Shown: positions 16,874-25,571 of the stretch, piece by piece
Layout of the letters: the number at the start of each line of letters is the position of its first letter
How positions within the stretch are numbered: the first letter of the stretch is position 1
NCBI GenBank assembly: GCA_018436785.1
Contig: JAHDKR010000022.1
Span: forward strand, 1-38,658
Direction: 5' to 3'
DNA from: Synergistaceae bacterium
GTDB lineage: Bacteria > Synergistota > Synergistia > Synergistales > Aminobacteriaceae
DNA: 38,658 nucleotides
Notes under the pieces: generated by a model
Database searches by the model: none
Told to the model about the DNA's origin: nothing
What the model saw: only the letters and a program-made list of their open reading frames with translations
Program-made: the position numbers and the translations under genes

Positions 16874-18166
16874 ATGGCAAAAATTGAAGGTTTTCGGGTC
16901 AGGAATTTTCGTGTGTTGAAAGACGTTGTTCTTGGTCGGTTGTGGAATAGACACACAGCCGGGCCTCTTTCCCCGATGACTGCGGTGATCGGGAAGAACG
17001 GCGTTGGGAAAAGCACTCTGTTCGACGCATTCGGTTTTCTCTCCGATTGTTTGAAATTCGGCGTTGAAGAGGCGTGCGATATTCGAGGACGGGGAGGTTT
17101 CGAGAAGATACGCTCGCAGGGGTGCGACGGTCCCATCGAGTTCGAGGTCTACTACAAGGAAGACGGTAATGCGCGCCCTATTACCTATGAGTTAGCGATA
17201 GGTCCGGACGAGAGCGGTCGTCCCTGCGTCCTTATGGAGCGTCTTCGCCAGAGGCGCAAGGGACAGAAGCACGGTTGGCCTTTTTCGTTTCTTATACTGA
17301 ACGACGGGAAAGGAATTGTCTGGAAAGGGGAAAAAGAAGGGCGCCAGATCGACGAGTCCCAAAAGAATCTGGATCTCTCGGGGTTGCTGCGTGCCATTCA
17401 ATCGGATGATGCAGGAGAGGAGTCGAAGGAGACCGAGGTTGTAGAACTGGAAGACAGAAGACGTCTTGGTATAGCAACTTTGGGTTCTCTGAAGCAACAT
17501 CCCAGGATTTCAGCCTTCCGTCGCTTTATCGAAGGGTGGTATCTGAGCTATTTCCGGCCCGATTCCGCCAGGGCTCTTCCGCTCGCCGGTCCGCAGATGC
17601 ACTTGAATGTACATGGGGACAACATAGGAAACGTGGTGCAGTATATGGAGCGGGATCAACCGGCTCGTTTCCGGGCAGTTTTGGACAGAATTGCAGACAG
17701 AATCCCCGGTATTCGTAAAATAGATACCGAGAGAACGAGCGACGGACGCCTACTGCTCAGGTTTAACGACGAAGGCTTTCAAGACCCTTTTTATGCGCAG
17801 CAGATGTCCGACGGCACGCTGAAACTTTTCGCCTATATGCTTTTGCTTGCGGACCCTACGCCTCCTCCGTTCCTCTGTATAGAGGAACCGGAAAACGGGC
17901 TCTATCACAAACTGCTCGAGATTCTCGCGAACGAGTTCCGGGATCATGCCACAGGGCGTAAGGGAAGTTCGCAGGTTTTTATCACAACCCATCAGCCGTA
18001 CTTCGTGGATGCGCTTGCCCCTGATGAAGTGTGGATTCTTGAGAAGGGGGCGGACGGTTTTTCTTCAATCAGGAGGGCGAGCGACGACGCCTTGGTACGG
18101 AATATGGTCGAGGAAGGGCTTCCCTTGGGTTCTCTTTGGTACAGCGACTATCTGGACGCGAGGTAG
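16874..18166 (+). CDS. RecF/ABC-type AAA_21 ATPase (defence-associated)
   Basis: A 430-residue SMC-like ATPase. It opens with the typical strand KIEGFRVRNFRVLKDVVL, then Walker A GKNGVGKST (residues 40-48). The signature-like MSDGTLKLFAYMLLL is near 311, Walker B LCIEEPENGLY near 334, and the switch histidine in FITTHQPYFVDAL near 370. Such ATPases (OLD, AriA of PARIS, RloA, GajA relatives) are coupled to a nuclease or effector, often a TOPRIM domain. Here the second ORF starts four bases after the stop and encodes a DUF4276 protein with TOPRIM-like acidic residues, so the two probably act together. AAGGAGG precedes the ATG. The ATPase itself carries no TOPRIM domain. Confidence 0.9.
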   Translation: MAKIEGFRVRNFRVLKDVVLGRLWNRHTAGPLSPMTAVIGKNGVGKSTLFDAFGFLSDCLKFGVEEACDIRGRGGFEKIRSQGCDGPIEFEVYYKEDGNARPITYELAIGPDESGRPCVLMERLRQRRKGQKHGWPFSFLILNDGKGIVWKGEKEGRQIDESQKNLDLSGLLRAIQSDDAGEESKETEVVELEDRRRLGIATLGSLKQHPRISAFRRFIEGWYLSYFRPDSARALPLAGPQMHLNVHGDNIGNVVQYMERDQPARFRAVLDRIADRIPGIRKIDTERTSDGRLLLRFNDEGFQDPFYAQQMSDGTLKLFAYMLLLADPTPPPFLCIEEPENGLYHKLLEILANEFRDHATGRKGSSQVFITTHQPYFVDALAPDEVWILEKGADGFSSIRRASDDALVRNMVEEGLPLGSLWYSDYLDAR

Positions 18167-18170
18167 CGCC

Positions 18171-18842
18171 GTGCACTTCGAGATACTTGTCGAGGACCAA
18201 TCAGGGAGGAAGTTATTGGAAATCCTCGTGCCGAAGATTATAGGACGGGAGCATACCTTTAGAGTGAGCGCCTACAAGGGAATAGGACGTCTTCCCAAAG
18301 GCCTTCGATCAGGAGAGGAAGCACGCAGGCGAGTTCTTCTCGACCAGCTACCACGGCTTTTAAGAGGGTATGGAAGAACATTTACTTATTACCCGGAGGA
18401 TACGGTAGCAGTTGTTGTAGTGTGCGATCTTGACGATAAGTGCCTTAAACATTTTCGCAGAGAACTTTTGGCTCTTCTTGGTAGGTGCGAGTTCAAACCG
18501 AAGACTCGATTCTGCATAGCGGTGGAAGAGGGAGAGGCGTGGCTGCTCGGCGATCTTTCCGCAGTGAAAAAAGCGTATCCGAGGGCGCGCGAACCCATAT
18601 TGAAAGCGTATGAGAACGATTCAATTTGCGGTACATGGGAGCGTCTTGCCGACGCCGTCTATCCAGGCGGCTCGCGAGCTTTGTCGGCAGCAGGATGGCA
18701 GGTCGTAGGAGCGGAGAAGTCGTTGTGGGCCGAAAAAATCGCTCCGCACATGAATGTAGCCGAGAATCTCTCGCCAAGTTTTTGCTACTTTTGCAGAAAG
18801 ATTCGCGAGTTGCTTGAAGAGTGTTCCGGGGCGCTTGGGTGA
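18171..18842 (+). CDS. DUF4276 protein, TOPRIM-like partner of the ATPase
   Basis: A 223-residue protein from a GTG start with GAGGT about six bases upstream, inside the end of the ATPase gene. The N-terminus VHFEILVEDQSGRKLLEILV matches the DUF4276 opening, with Glu8. VAVVVVCDLDDKCLKHF gives an acidic D86-x-D88-D89 cluster on a strand, and FCIAVEEGEAWLLGD gives further acids (119-122). A Glu on strand one and DxD on strand three are the layout of a TOPRIM metal site, hence a possible nuclease. The usual VEGxSE opening is VEDQSG here, so the Gly is replaced. It is tightly paired with the ATPase. Role in phage defence is inferred from the pairing and the island. Confidence 0.85.
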   Translation: MHFEILVEDQSGRKLLEILVPKIIGREHTFRVSAYKGIGRLPKGLRSGEEARRRVLLDQLPRLLRGYGRTFTYYPEDTVAVVVVCDLDDKCLKHFRRELLALLGRCEFKPKTRFCIAVEEGEAWLLGDLSAVKKAYPRAREPILKAYENDSICGTWERLADAVYPGGSRALSAAGWQVVGAEKSLWAEKIAPHMNVAENLSPSFCYFCRKIRELLEECSGALG

Positions 18843-18871
18843 ATTGTGAAGAAGAAAAGGTGGAATGTGGG

Positions 18872-19780
18872 ATGAAAAAAAGAGTGCTGTGCACTACTGT
18901 AGTTTTGCTCTTTCTGCTGCTCTTCGCGAATGCGGCCTCTGCGAAGACCGCGCTTGTGTTTCAGACGGATTTCGGACTGAAGGACGGGGCGGTTTCCGCG
19001 ATGAAGGGCGTGGCGTTCGGCGTGGATGCTGGCTTGCCGATGTTTGACCTGACGCACGAGATTTCTCCGTACTCGATCTGGGAGGCCGCCTACAGGCTGC
19101 ATCAGACGATGGAATTCTGGCCCGCCGGAACGGTCTTCGTGTCTGTTGTCGATCCGGGCGTAGGTACGGAGCGGGCTTCCGTGGTCGCCCTGACGAAGGA
19201 CGGAAGATACATAGTCACGCCGGACAACGGCACGCTGACCTTCATCGCGGAGACGCCCGGCATCGAGGCCGTGCGGACGATCGACGATGCGAGGCACCGT
19301 CTGTCTGGGTCGGAGCAGTCGTACACCTTCTTCGGACGCGACCTGTATGCGTACACAGGAGCGAAGCTGGCCGCGGGAGCGATTACGTTCGAGGAGGTCG
19401 GCCCGCTCTTCGAGGGAGAGGTCGTCCGGATTCCGTACAGGAAGGCCGAGGTGAAGGAGGGCGCAGTCTTCGGCAATATTCCAGTGCTCGACATCCAGTA
19501 CGGCAACGTCTGGAGCAGCATCGGCAAGGCGCTCTTCGACGAGCTGAAGCCCCGGATCGGAGCAAATTTCGACGTCGCGATCTTTCGGGGAGAGGAAAAG
19601 GTCTTCGGAGGCGTTATTCCGTACGTCAACACCTTCGGCGACGTGCCGGAGGGGAAGCCCTTGCTCTACTTCAACAGCCTGATGAACCTCTCGCTGGCAT
19701 TGAATATGGACAGCTTCGCAGAAACGCACGGAATAGAATCGGGGCCCGAGTGGTCGCTTTCCGTTCGCCCCGCGGAGTAG
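18872..19780 (+). CDS. Exported S-adenosylmethionine hydroxide adenosyltransferase (DUF62 family)
   Basis: A 302-residue protein whose core matches the SAM hydrolase/fluorinase family: TDFGLKDGAVSAMKG, FDLTHEI, VVDPGVGTER, VTPDNGTLT and FFGRDLYA in the N-terminal domain, and the C-terminal beta domain with LDIQYGNVWSSI. Family members split SAM with water into adenosine and methionine. The start MKKRVLC followed by a VVLLFLLLF core and AASA-KT is a clear signal peptide, so the enzyme should act outside the cytoplasm, which is odd for a SAM-using enzyme. The ATG follows AAGGTGG. It begins 29 bases after the DUF4276 gene and precedes a broken permease. Confidence 0.88.
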   Translation: MKKRVLCTTVVLLFLLLFANAASAKTALVFQTDFGLKDGAVSAMKGVAFGVDAGLPMFDLTHEISPYSIWEAAYRLHQTMEFWPAGTVFVSVVDPGVGTERASVVALTKDGRYIVTPDNGTLTFIAETPGIEAVRTIDDARHRLSGSEQSYTFFGRDLYAYTGAKLAAGAITFEEVGPLFEGEVVRIPYRKAEVKEGAVFGNIPVLDIQYGNVWSSIGKALFDELKPRIGANFDVAIFRGEEKVFGGVIPYVNTFGDVPEGKPLLYFNSLMNLSLALNMDSFAETHGIESGPEWSLSVRPAE

Positions 19781-19864
19781 CCGCAGGGGGAGTAGTGTTT
19801 GTGACGCACTCTCGCTCGAATAATTTGCAACTTACCCGGTTATGGTGCGAAGGAGGGCTCTTCT

Positions 19865-20685
19865 GTGTCGAAGCGACAAACGGCGGGGCCGGGGCGTTCG
19901 TTTTGAAGGCGGAGACTCTCGGAGGCCTGGGACTGGGGAGCGCGATCACGGTGGTCGTGGGCAGCTGGATCGCGGGGGCTGTGATGGGCGTGGATCTCTT
20001 CCGCTTCAACAGGAGCGCGGGGGCTGTCCTTGCAGGCGCCGCGGCCTGCTTCATCTTCACGAACCCCCTGCTCAACATCGTCGGGTACATCGGCGCGGTG
20101 TCGGTAGGGCAGTTCAACTACGTCGAATGGATGCTGGAGAAGAACATGCTGCTGGCGCTGGTCGGCGTTCTCGCGTGGACGACCTCGCTGTGGACCACGA
20201 ACAACGCGGAGCTGTACTGCAACGCGCTGTATACGGGGCCGGTCTTCTGGTCGTACGGCAGGTTGATCGAAAGAAAAACGCTTGTGCTGTGGGCGGGAGT
20301 CCTGGGGACGCTGCTCGGTTCGCTGGCGTTCTACCAGATTTTCTTCGCCGACTTCATCACCGTGCTGGGGGCGGCGGCCCCTCCGCTGGCCGGGCCGCTC
20401 ATCGCGGACTACTACTTCGTCAAAAAGGGGCGGTATATCGCGGAGAACCTGGAGAACGAACCCGCGGTCAGAATGACGGGCGTGCTCTCCTTCCTTGCCG
20501 GGGGAAGCCTGGGGCTCTTCTTCCAGTACGGTGTGCCTTTGCCGTACGGTCTCCCGTCCGGGCTCTTCGCGCTTGCAGCCACGATCTTTCTTTACGTTCT
20601 GCTGTACAGGAGAACGCCGGACGCCGCATACGACTCGGCGCTCTTTACGGCGGCGGACAGAGAAGCGCAGGAGGTGCGGTCATGA
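19865..20685 (+). pseudogene. Cytosine/purine permease family (NCS1), internal deletion
   Basis: The frame ending at 20685 encodes about 255 residues of the C-terminal half of a CodB-type permease, from LGLGSAITVVVGSWIAGAVM through TTNNAELYCN and LAGPLIADYYFVKKGRY to the last membrane segments. A whole protein has about 420-450 residues and twelve segments; the first half is missing. A good ribosome binding site AAGGAGGG (19850-19857) precedes GTG at 19865, which opens a short frame reading MSKRQTAGPGRSF and then stop. This looks like the original N-terminus, now in a different frame from the C-terminal remnant. A deletion between the two would explain both. The end overlaps the next gene by four bases. 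Confidence 0.75.
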
Positions 20686-21455
20686 GAAAGGTGTTTTTGA
20701 ACGAATTTTCCTCTTCCGAGCTGGAGCGGATGATCGGCGCGGGGGAGATAGACAGCGCAATTGCGGTTTTCGGCAGCTGTGAGAGCCACGGCCCGCATCT
20801 GCCGCTCGGTCCGGATCTCTTCGTCCCGACGGAGATTGCGCGACGCGCGGCGCTTCGGCTGGCGCGCACCGTTGTCGTTCCCGGAGTACCGTTCGGGACG
20901 TCGTTGCACTATAACCGGTTTCCCCTGTCGGTGACGCTCCGTTTCGAAACGACGATTGCGGTGGCGGAGGACATTTTTACGAGCCTGATCGAAAACGGCA
21001 TCCGCCGGATCGTCATCCTGAACGGACATGACGGCAACATCCCGGCGCTGGAGATCGCGGCCAGAAAGGTCAAGGATCGCTTTCCCGACGCGACGCTCGT
21101 CTACCTGCCCGCATGGTGGAACATCACCGGCGCGAAAATGGCGGATGACTTCGAGGTGTGGAACGGCCTGGGGCACGGAGGAGAGGGGGAGACCTCCATC
21201 ATGATGGCGGCGCGTCCCGACCTCGTCGACCTGACACAGGCGAAGAGCCAGGTTCCCCACGATGTGATCGAGCTGAGCGATTTTGCGACGGTCATCTGGG
21301 ATATCGCCGAGATCACCTCCACTGGCGCAACGGGGGACTCTACCAAAGCGACGCAGGAAAAGGGAGAAAAAATGCTTCGCTGCGTGACGGACTACCTGGT
21401 CGGCCTGGTGGAGGAGCTGGAGCGTCGAGGATGGAAATACGACCTGAAAAAATGA
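20682..21455 (+). CDS. Creatininase-family amidohydrolase
   Basis: A 257-residue protein of normal length for the creatininase family. Metal-site motifs are GSCESHGPHLPLGPD (about residues 30-44), NGHDGNIPA and GLGHGGEGETS. Creatininases are dinuclear-metal hydrolases that open cyclic amides such as creatinine; relatives act on other lactams and formamides, so the substrate is not certain. The start overlaps the permease stop (ATGA) and has GAGGTG upstream, so it was translationally coupled to the permease. A cyclic amide or pyrimidine-like compound was probably the shared substrate. With the permease broken, its supply may now be lost or come from another carrier. Confidence 0.85.
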   Translation: MRKVFLNEFSSSELERMIGAGEIDSAIAVFGSCESHGPHLPLGPDLFVPTEIARRAALRLARTVVVPGVPFGTSLHYNRFPLSVTLRFETTIAVAEDIFTSLIENGIRRIVILNGHDGNIPALEIAARKVKDRFPDATLVYLPAWWNITGAKMADDFEVWNGLGHGGEGETSIMMAARPDLVDLTQAKSQVPHDVIELSDFATVIWDIAEITSTGATGDSTKATQEKGEKMLRCVTDYLVGLVEELERRGWKYDLKK

Positions 21456-21572
21456 GATCCCCTGCGGGAATGTGTCCGCTTGCCGGAGAGAGGAGCTTTC
21501 GGGTTTTCCCGGAATGGACTTCTCCGCAGTGTATTATTGTGTTCGAGAACCGGGAAGGGAGAACGCTCTGCC

Positions 21573-22775
21573 ATGAATATTTCGTCCATCATTGAAAAGG
21601 CGAACGCACTGACGGAGAAGATCACGGAGTTGCGCAGAATGTTCCATGCGCATCCGGAGCTCCCCTGGCTGGAGACGGAGACGTCGCTCTTTGTGGAGCA
21701 GTATCTCCGGAAGCTGGGGCTTGAGAATATCCGAAGAGGATTCGACGGAACGCAATCCGGCGTTGTGGCCGATCTGAAGGGCGGGAAGCCGGGCAGATGC
21801 GTCGCTCTGCGAGCCGATATGGATGCGCTCCCCCTGGAAGAAGAGAACGACGTCCCTTATAAGTCGACCCATAGCGGAGTGATGCACGCCTGCGGCCACG
21901 ACGCGCATACTGCGGTTTTGCTTGGCGTCGCCGAGATTTTGTCCTCGATGAGGGACGAGCTTTGCGGTACGGTCCGTTTCCTCTTTCAGCCCGCCGAGGA
22001 GGCCGGAATGCACTCGGGCGCACCGAAGATGATCGAGGAAGGGGCGCTCGACGGTGTAGAGGCCATCGGCGGTCTGCACGTGTGGGCGCTTCTGGAGTCG
22101 GGCAAGCTGGGGTATCGCATCGGTCCTGTCATGGCTTCTGCGGACATCTGGGATCTGAAGATTCAGGGGAAGGGCGGGCACGGCGCGATGCCGCATCACG
22201 CCGTCGATCCGACAGTAACCGCCGCGACCGTTATCTCGACGCTGCAGACAGTCGTGAGCAGAGAGATCGATCCGCAAGAGACCGTTGTGCTCAGCATAGG
22301 GAAACTGGAAGCCGGAACTGCCGTGAACATCATCCCGGACACTGCGCGGGTGGCGGGAAACGTCCGTACGACGAACCCGGAGATACGCGCCCGGATGCAG
22401 GGCATTATGAAGCGCGTAGCCGACGGAATCTGCGCCGCGATGCGCTGCACGGCCGAACTTGTCTATACCCCGATCTACCCGGTGACGGTGAACGATCCCG
22501 CTATGACGCAGCTCATGCGCTCGGTCGCCGTCGAGGTGTTCGGCGAGGAGCGCGTTGTGGAGCTTCCCGTCGCGATGGGTTCCGAAGACTTCAGTTACTA
22601 CGGGGAGAAGATTCCCACCGCGTACGTGTTCCTCGGGATCGCCGACGAGGCGAAGAGGACCGGCAACCAGCACCATAACCCGAAGTTCAATGTCGACGAC
22701 GAGCCCTTGCCGAAGGGGGCCGCCCTGCTTGCCGGTTTTGCGGCAAGATTCACGGCAGGGGGATCCGGTTCCTGA
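21573..22775 (+). CDS. M20D-family amidohydrolase
   Basis: A 400-residue metallopeptidase-type amidohydrolase (hippurate/N-acyl-amino-acid hydrolase group). Visible motifs: LRADMDALPL, HACGHDAHTA with the metal-binding Cys at about 107 and His at 109, QPAEE with the catalytic Glu (about 142-143), the dimerisation lid GKGGHGAMPHHAVDP, TVNIIPD-like TAVNIIPDTA, and the C-terminal MGSEDFSYY and QHHNPKF. The family splits N-acyl or aminoacyl bonds. The start at 21573 gives the usual MN-terminal helix and HAHPEL-type block; an upstream in-frame start at 21480 would add 31 residues without homology. Together with the creatininase it suggests degradation of an amide-containing nutrient. Confidence 0.9.
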   Translation: MNISSIIEKANALTEKITELRRMFHAHPELPWLETETSLFVEQYLRKLGLENIRRGFDGTQSGVVADLKGGKPGRCVALRADMDALPLEEENDVPYKSTHSGVMHACGHDAHTAVLLGVAEILSSMRDELCGTVRFLFQPAEEAGMHSGAPKMIEEGALDGVEAIGGLHVWALLESGKLGYRIGPVMASADIWDLKIQGKGGHGAMPHHAVDPTVTAATVISTLQTVVSREIDPQETVVLSIGKLEAGTAVNIIPDTARVAGNVRTTNPEIRARMQGIMKRVADGICAAMRCTAELVYTPIYPVTVNDPAMTQLMRSVAVEVFGEERVVELPVAMGSEDFSYYGEKIPTAYVFLGIADEAKRTGNQHHNPKFNVDDEPLPKGAALLAGFAARFTAGGSGS

Positions 22776-22812
22776 ACTATCCCTGCCGGGTTGTCATTCT
22801 TCTTTAGAATAG

Positions 22813-24369
22813 TCCTTCACTCAGTACTACTGGAACGGGAAGGCCTCCAAAGGAGAGATTTCCCGCGAAGATGCACAGAAGATGGCCGGCGATGTGATTT
22901 TCATGCTCAGGTATGAAGGCGACAACTATATTTTTGGCTACGACATGGAGAACAAAGTGTCCATACCGTTCCAGAGTCATGAACGGGGCAAGTTCCTTGA
23001 TGTGAAGGACCAGGACGGGAACTGGGTGCAGCGCGACCTGAGAGAGATCGCCAAGACAAAAGGGAAAGGATTCTATACCTACAACTGGCTGAATTCGAAC
23101 ACAAAGAGGGTCGAGCCCAAGGTGGCGTATGTTCGCTATTTCGAGCCATTCGACTGGTGGTACGGCACCGGCGTGTACGTGGAGGACATCAAGGCGAAAG
23201 CCTTGCGCAGTACGATGGTGCAGGCCGGAATCCTCGGCGTGTCCATTCTTTTGATCTGCATTTCAGTAGCGCTTCTTACGCGGCGCTTCATTACCGCTCC
23301 CCTGCGAAGAGTGGTATTTCTCTCCGAACGGGCGGGGAGCGGTGACCTCACTGTGAACAGGAACGACTTCGCGTATTCGGGGAAGGACGAGATAGGGTTG
23401 ATGGCGGACGCGTTGTCGTCCATGATATCAAATCAGGCGAAGACAGTCAGAGGAATAGTCGGCACGGTGTCGGAAGTTTCGTCCGCGGCGGAGAATCTCT
23501 CGGCGCTGAGCGAGGAGACCGAAGCGTCTCTTGAGGAGATGCAGAAGTTTCTTGCGCAGGTCGGAGAAATGACGGAGTCGGGGGCTGCCGCGGCGGAAGA
23601 GGCAAACGCGGGCGTTGCGGAAGTCGCGGAGGGGGCGCAGTCTGTTTCCAGGTCGGCGACAACCGGAGCGGAGGCGGGGAGTCAGGCTGATTCCATTGTG
23701 AAGGGAACCGTTGATCAGTTTGAATCCGTTATCGCAAATGTGGCCAGGGTGGAAAAGCAGGGCGAGGCGAACATGCAGGCCGTTTCGTCGCTTGCCTCGT
23801 CGGTCCAGGAGATCACGGGTTTTGTTGTGACGATTTCGCGTATAGCCGACCAGACGAATCTGCTCGCCCTGAACGCGGCTATTGAAGCCACGAGGGCCGG
23901 GGAGGCCGGAAGAGGGTTTGCCGTAGTGGCCGATGAAGTCCGGAAGCTTGCAGAGGAGTCCAACGAAGCTGCGAAGGCGATACGCGTGCTCATCAACGGT
24001 CTGGAGGAGAAGGCGGGCGCATCCGTCCAGTCGATCGAGTCCTCCGACAAGATCCTCAAGGAGACGTCGGCGCTCTCTCAACGATCCATGGATGAGCTTC
24101 GAAAAGGAATGGGCGCCGTGCAGCGGGTGATAAGCGTCATATCCGACCTTGCAGCGGTTTCCGAGGAGCAGTCCGCCTCGTCGTCCGAAATGACGCGCGC
24201 TGTGGACCAGATAGCGCGGACGACGTCCTCGATAGCCGGAACGGTCGACACGATACGCGCCTCTTCCGCGGAGACGGTGCAGGCGTCGATGCAAATCGCG
24301 GAACAGGCGACGAAACTGGCCGACCGGGCTTCCGTGCTGCAAAGTATGATTGCGGAGTTCAGAGTGTGA
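22813..24369 (+). pseudogene. Methyl-accepting chemotaxis protein, 5'-truncated
   Basis: The frame opens only after an in-frame TAG (22810-22812), in mid-domain: [20 protein letters not shown], then MRY-like [14 protein letters not shown], the single-Cache sensor block. A membrane segment follows at about [20 protein letters not shown], then a HAMP domain and a full signalling domain with [20 protein letters not shown] and [16 protein letters not shown]. The signal anchor, first membrane segment and start of the Cache domain are missing, and no ribosome binding site precedes the first ATG (22882). Only 37 bases separate it from the amidohydrolase stop. The signalling half is undamaged, so a soluble-start product could still be made, but loss of function is more likely. 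Confidence 0.8.
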
Positions 24370-24459
24370 GACTGTAGCGAGGCTTCCTGCGGCGAAGGTT
24401 TTCTCCCCCCGGATGCTCCTGTGAAGCATTTATGTGGCGGGTAGAGCTGTTCGACAAGA

Positions 24460-24505
24460 GCCCCGAAAAAGCGTCCTTCTCTTGATGAAGGGCGCTTTTT
24501 CGGGC
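24460..24505. terminator. Strong bidirectional-looking terminator
   Basis: CCCGAAAAAGCGTCCTTC (24462-24479) pairs over 18 bp, with one G-U, with GAAGGGCGCTTTTTCGGG (24487-24504) around a seven-base loop. It separates the chemotaxis gene from the RpiR operon. Confidence 0.8.
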
Positions 24506-24556
24506 TTAAAAACCTACATCGTTTTTCTGTTCGCACACCCTGGGGAGGTACTTAAT

Positions 24557-24604
24557 TTGACAAAATGTAGTTTTTCGATTATTATCCGTGAAGGAAATAC
24601 TTCA
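24557..24604 (+). promoter_or_regulatory. Promoter of the RpiR operon with candidate operator
   Basis: TTGACA (24557-24562), a 17-base spacer and TATTAT (24580-24585) make the best sigma-70 promoter in the window. The inverted repeat TGAAG-GAAATA-CTTCA (24589-24604) covers the expected transcription start, a place where a bound repressor would block initiation. RpiR autoregulation is likely but inferred. Confidence 0.75.
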
Positions 24605-24645
24605 TTGTGCATTGATTAAGGATTTTTTTCCTTCAAGGAGGGCGC

Positions 24646-25491
24646 ATGCTCAGAGAACGTATCGCATCACGACTGCATGAGATGACGCCGGGGCAGAAGC
24701 TTGTGGCGAACTATATTCTCGAATACGCTCGCGAGGCGGCTTTCCTGACCGCTTCGCAGCTTGGGGAGCGTGTCGGGGTAAGCGAGACGACAGTGATCCG
24801 CCTGGCGCATCTTCTGGGATTCTCCGGCTACCAGCAGTTGCGGAGCGCGATGACCAATCTTCTGATGGACCGTCTGTCGACGCTCGAACGCCTTAAGGAT
24901 TATGCGTCCACACAGGAGGACGACTTCTTCGAGCGGGCGCTCCGCAAAGACCTTGAGACGCTGACGCTCACACTTTCAACCATCTGCGCCGACGATCTGA
25001 AAAAACTCGGCGCAGCGATAGCGTCCGCAGAATGTGTCTACCTTGCCGGACATCGCAGCTCTTTCTCTCTTGCCTACTACCTTTCTTTTTATCTCTCATG
25101 GATTCTGCCGAACGTGAAAATTGTCAGCCCCGACATGCCCTTCGAGATGCTGGCGAATGCGCCGAAAAAAAGTATTGTCCTCGGGATCAGCTTTCCACGG
25201 TATTCCACGTGGACTGTGCAGGTTCTTGAGACGGCTTCCGAACTGGGGCTTGCGACCGCCTGTCTGACGAACGACCTGGCAAGTCCTCTCGCGGTTCTGT
25301 CGGAGTATGTCCTGGCCGTTCCGTATAAACCGATTTCATTCATAGACTCCTTCGCGGCGCCGATGAGCGTCCTGAACTGCCTTATATTAAGCGTCGCCCA
25401 GCAGTTGGGCGACGACGTGACGAAGAAGCTCGGGATACTTGAAAAGCGCTGGAAGGAGGACGATGTGTATACGCAGCAGAGGGGCCGCTGA
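24646..25491 (+). CDS. RpiR/MurR-family transcriptional regulator
   Basis: A 281-residue regulator. Residues ~1-80 are the RpiR helix-turn-helix domain (MTPGQKLVANYILEY, LTASQLGERVGVSETTVIRL, LGFSGYQQLR). Residues ~110-260 are a SIS domain, with AECVYLAGHRSSFSLAYYLS and SIVLGISFPRYSTWTVQVLE, which in this family binds a phosphosugar or related effector; some members respond to organic acids. AAGGAGGG precedes the ATG. It has its own near-consensus promoter and is followed after 80 bases by the aminotransferase/TRAP/thiolase genes in the same direction, so it very likely controls them and itself. The effector cannot be predicted. Confidence 0.9.
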   Translation: MLRERIASRLHEMTPGQKLVANYILEYAREAAFLTASQLGERVGVSETTVIRLAHLLGFSGYQQLRSAMTNLLMDRLSTLERLKDYASTQEDDFFERALRKDLETLTLTLSTICADDLKKLGAAIASAECVYLAGHRSSFSLAYYLSFYLSWILPNVKIVSPDMPFEMLANAPKKSIVLGISFPRYSTWTVQVLETASELGLATACLTNDLASPLAVLSEYVLAVPYKPISFIDSFAAPMSVLNCLILSVAQQLGDDVTKKLGILEKRWKEDDVYTQQRGR

Positions 25492-25571
25492 AACGTGTTG
25501 TACAGCTTCGGTTGTCTGCGGCGCAGGACGCACCACAAAAGTTCGGGAAAAATGAAAGGAGTTGCTTCTTA

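Noticed and set aside
18872..19780. SAM hydrolase as an anti-restriction protein of the neighbouring island
   Set aside because: Phage SAM-cleaving anti-restriction enzymes belong to other families and act in the cytoplasm; this one carries a signal peptide.
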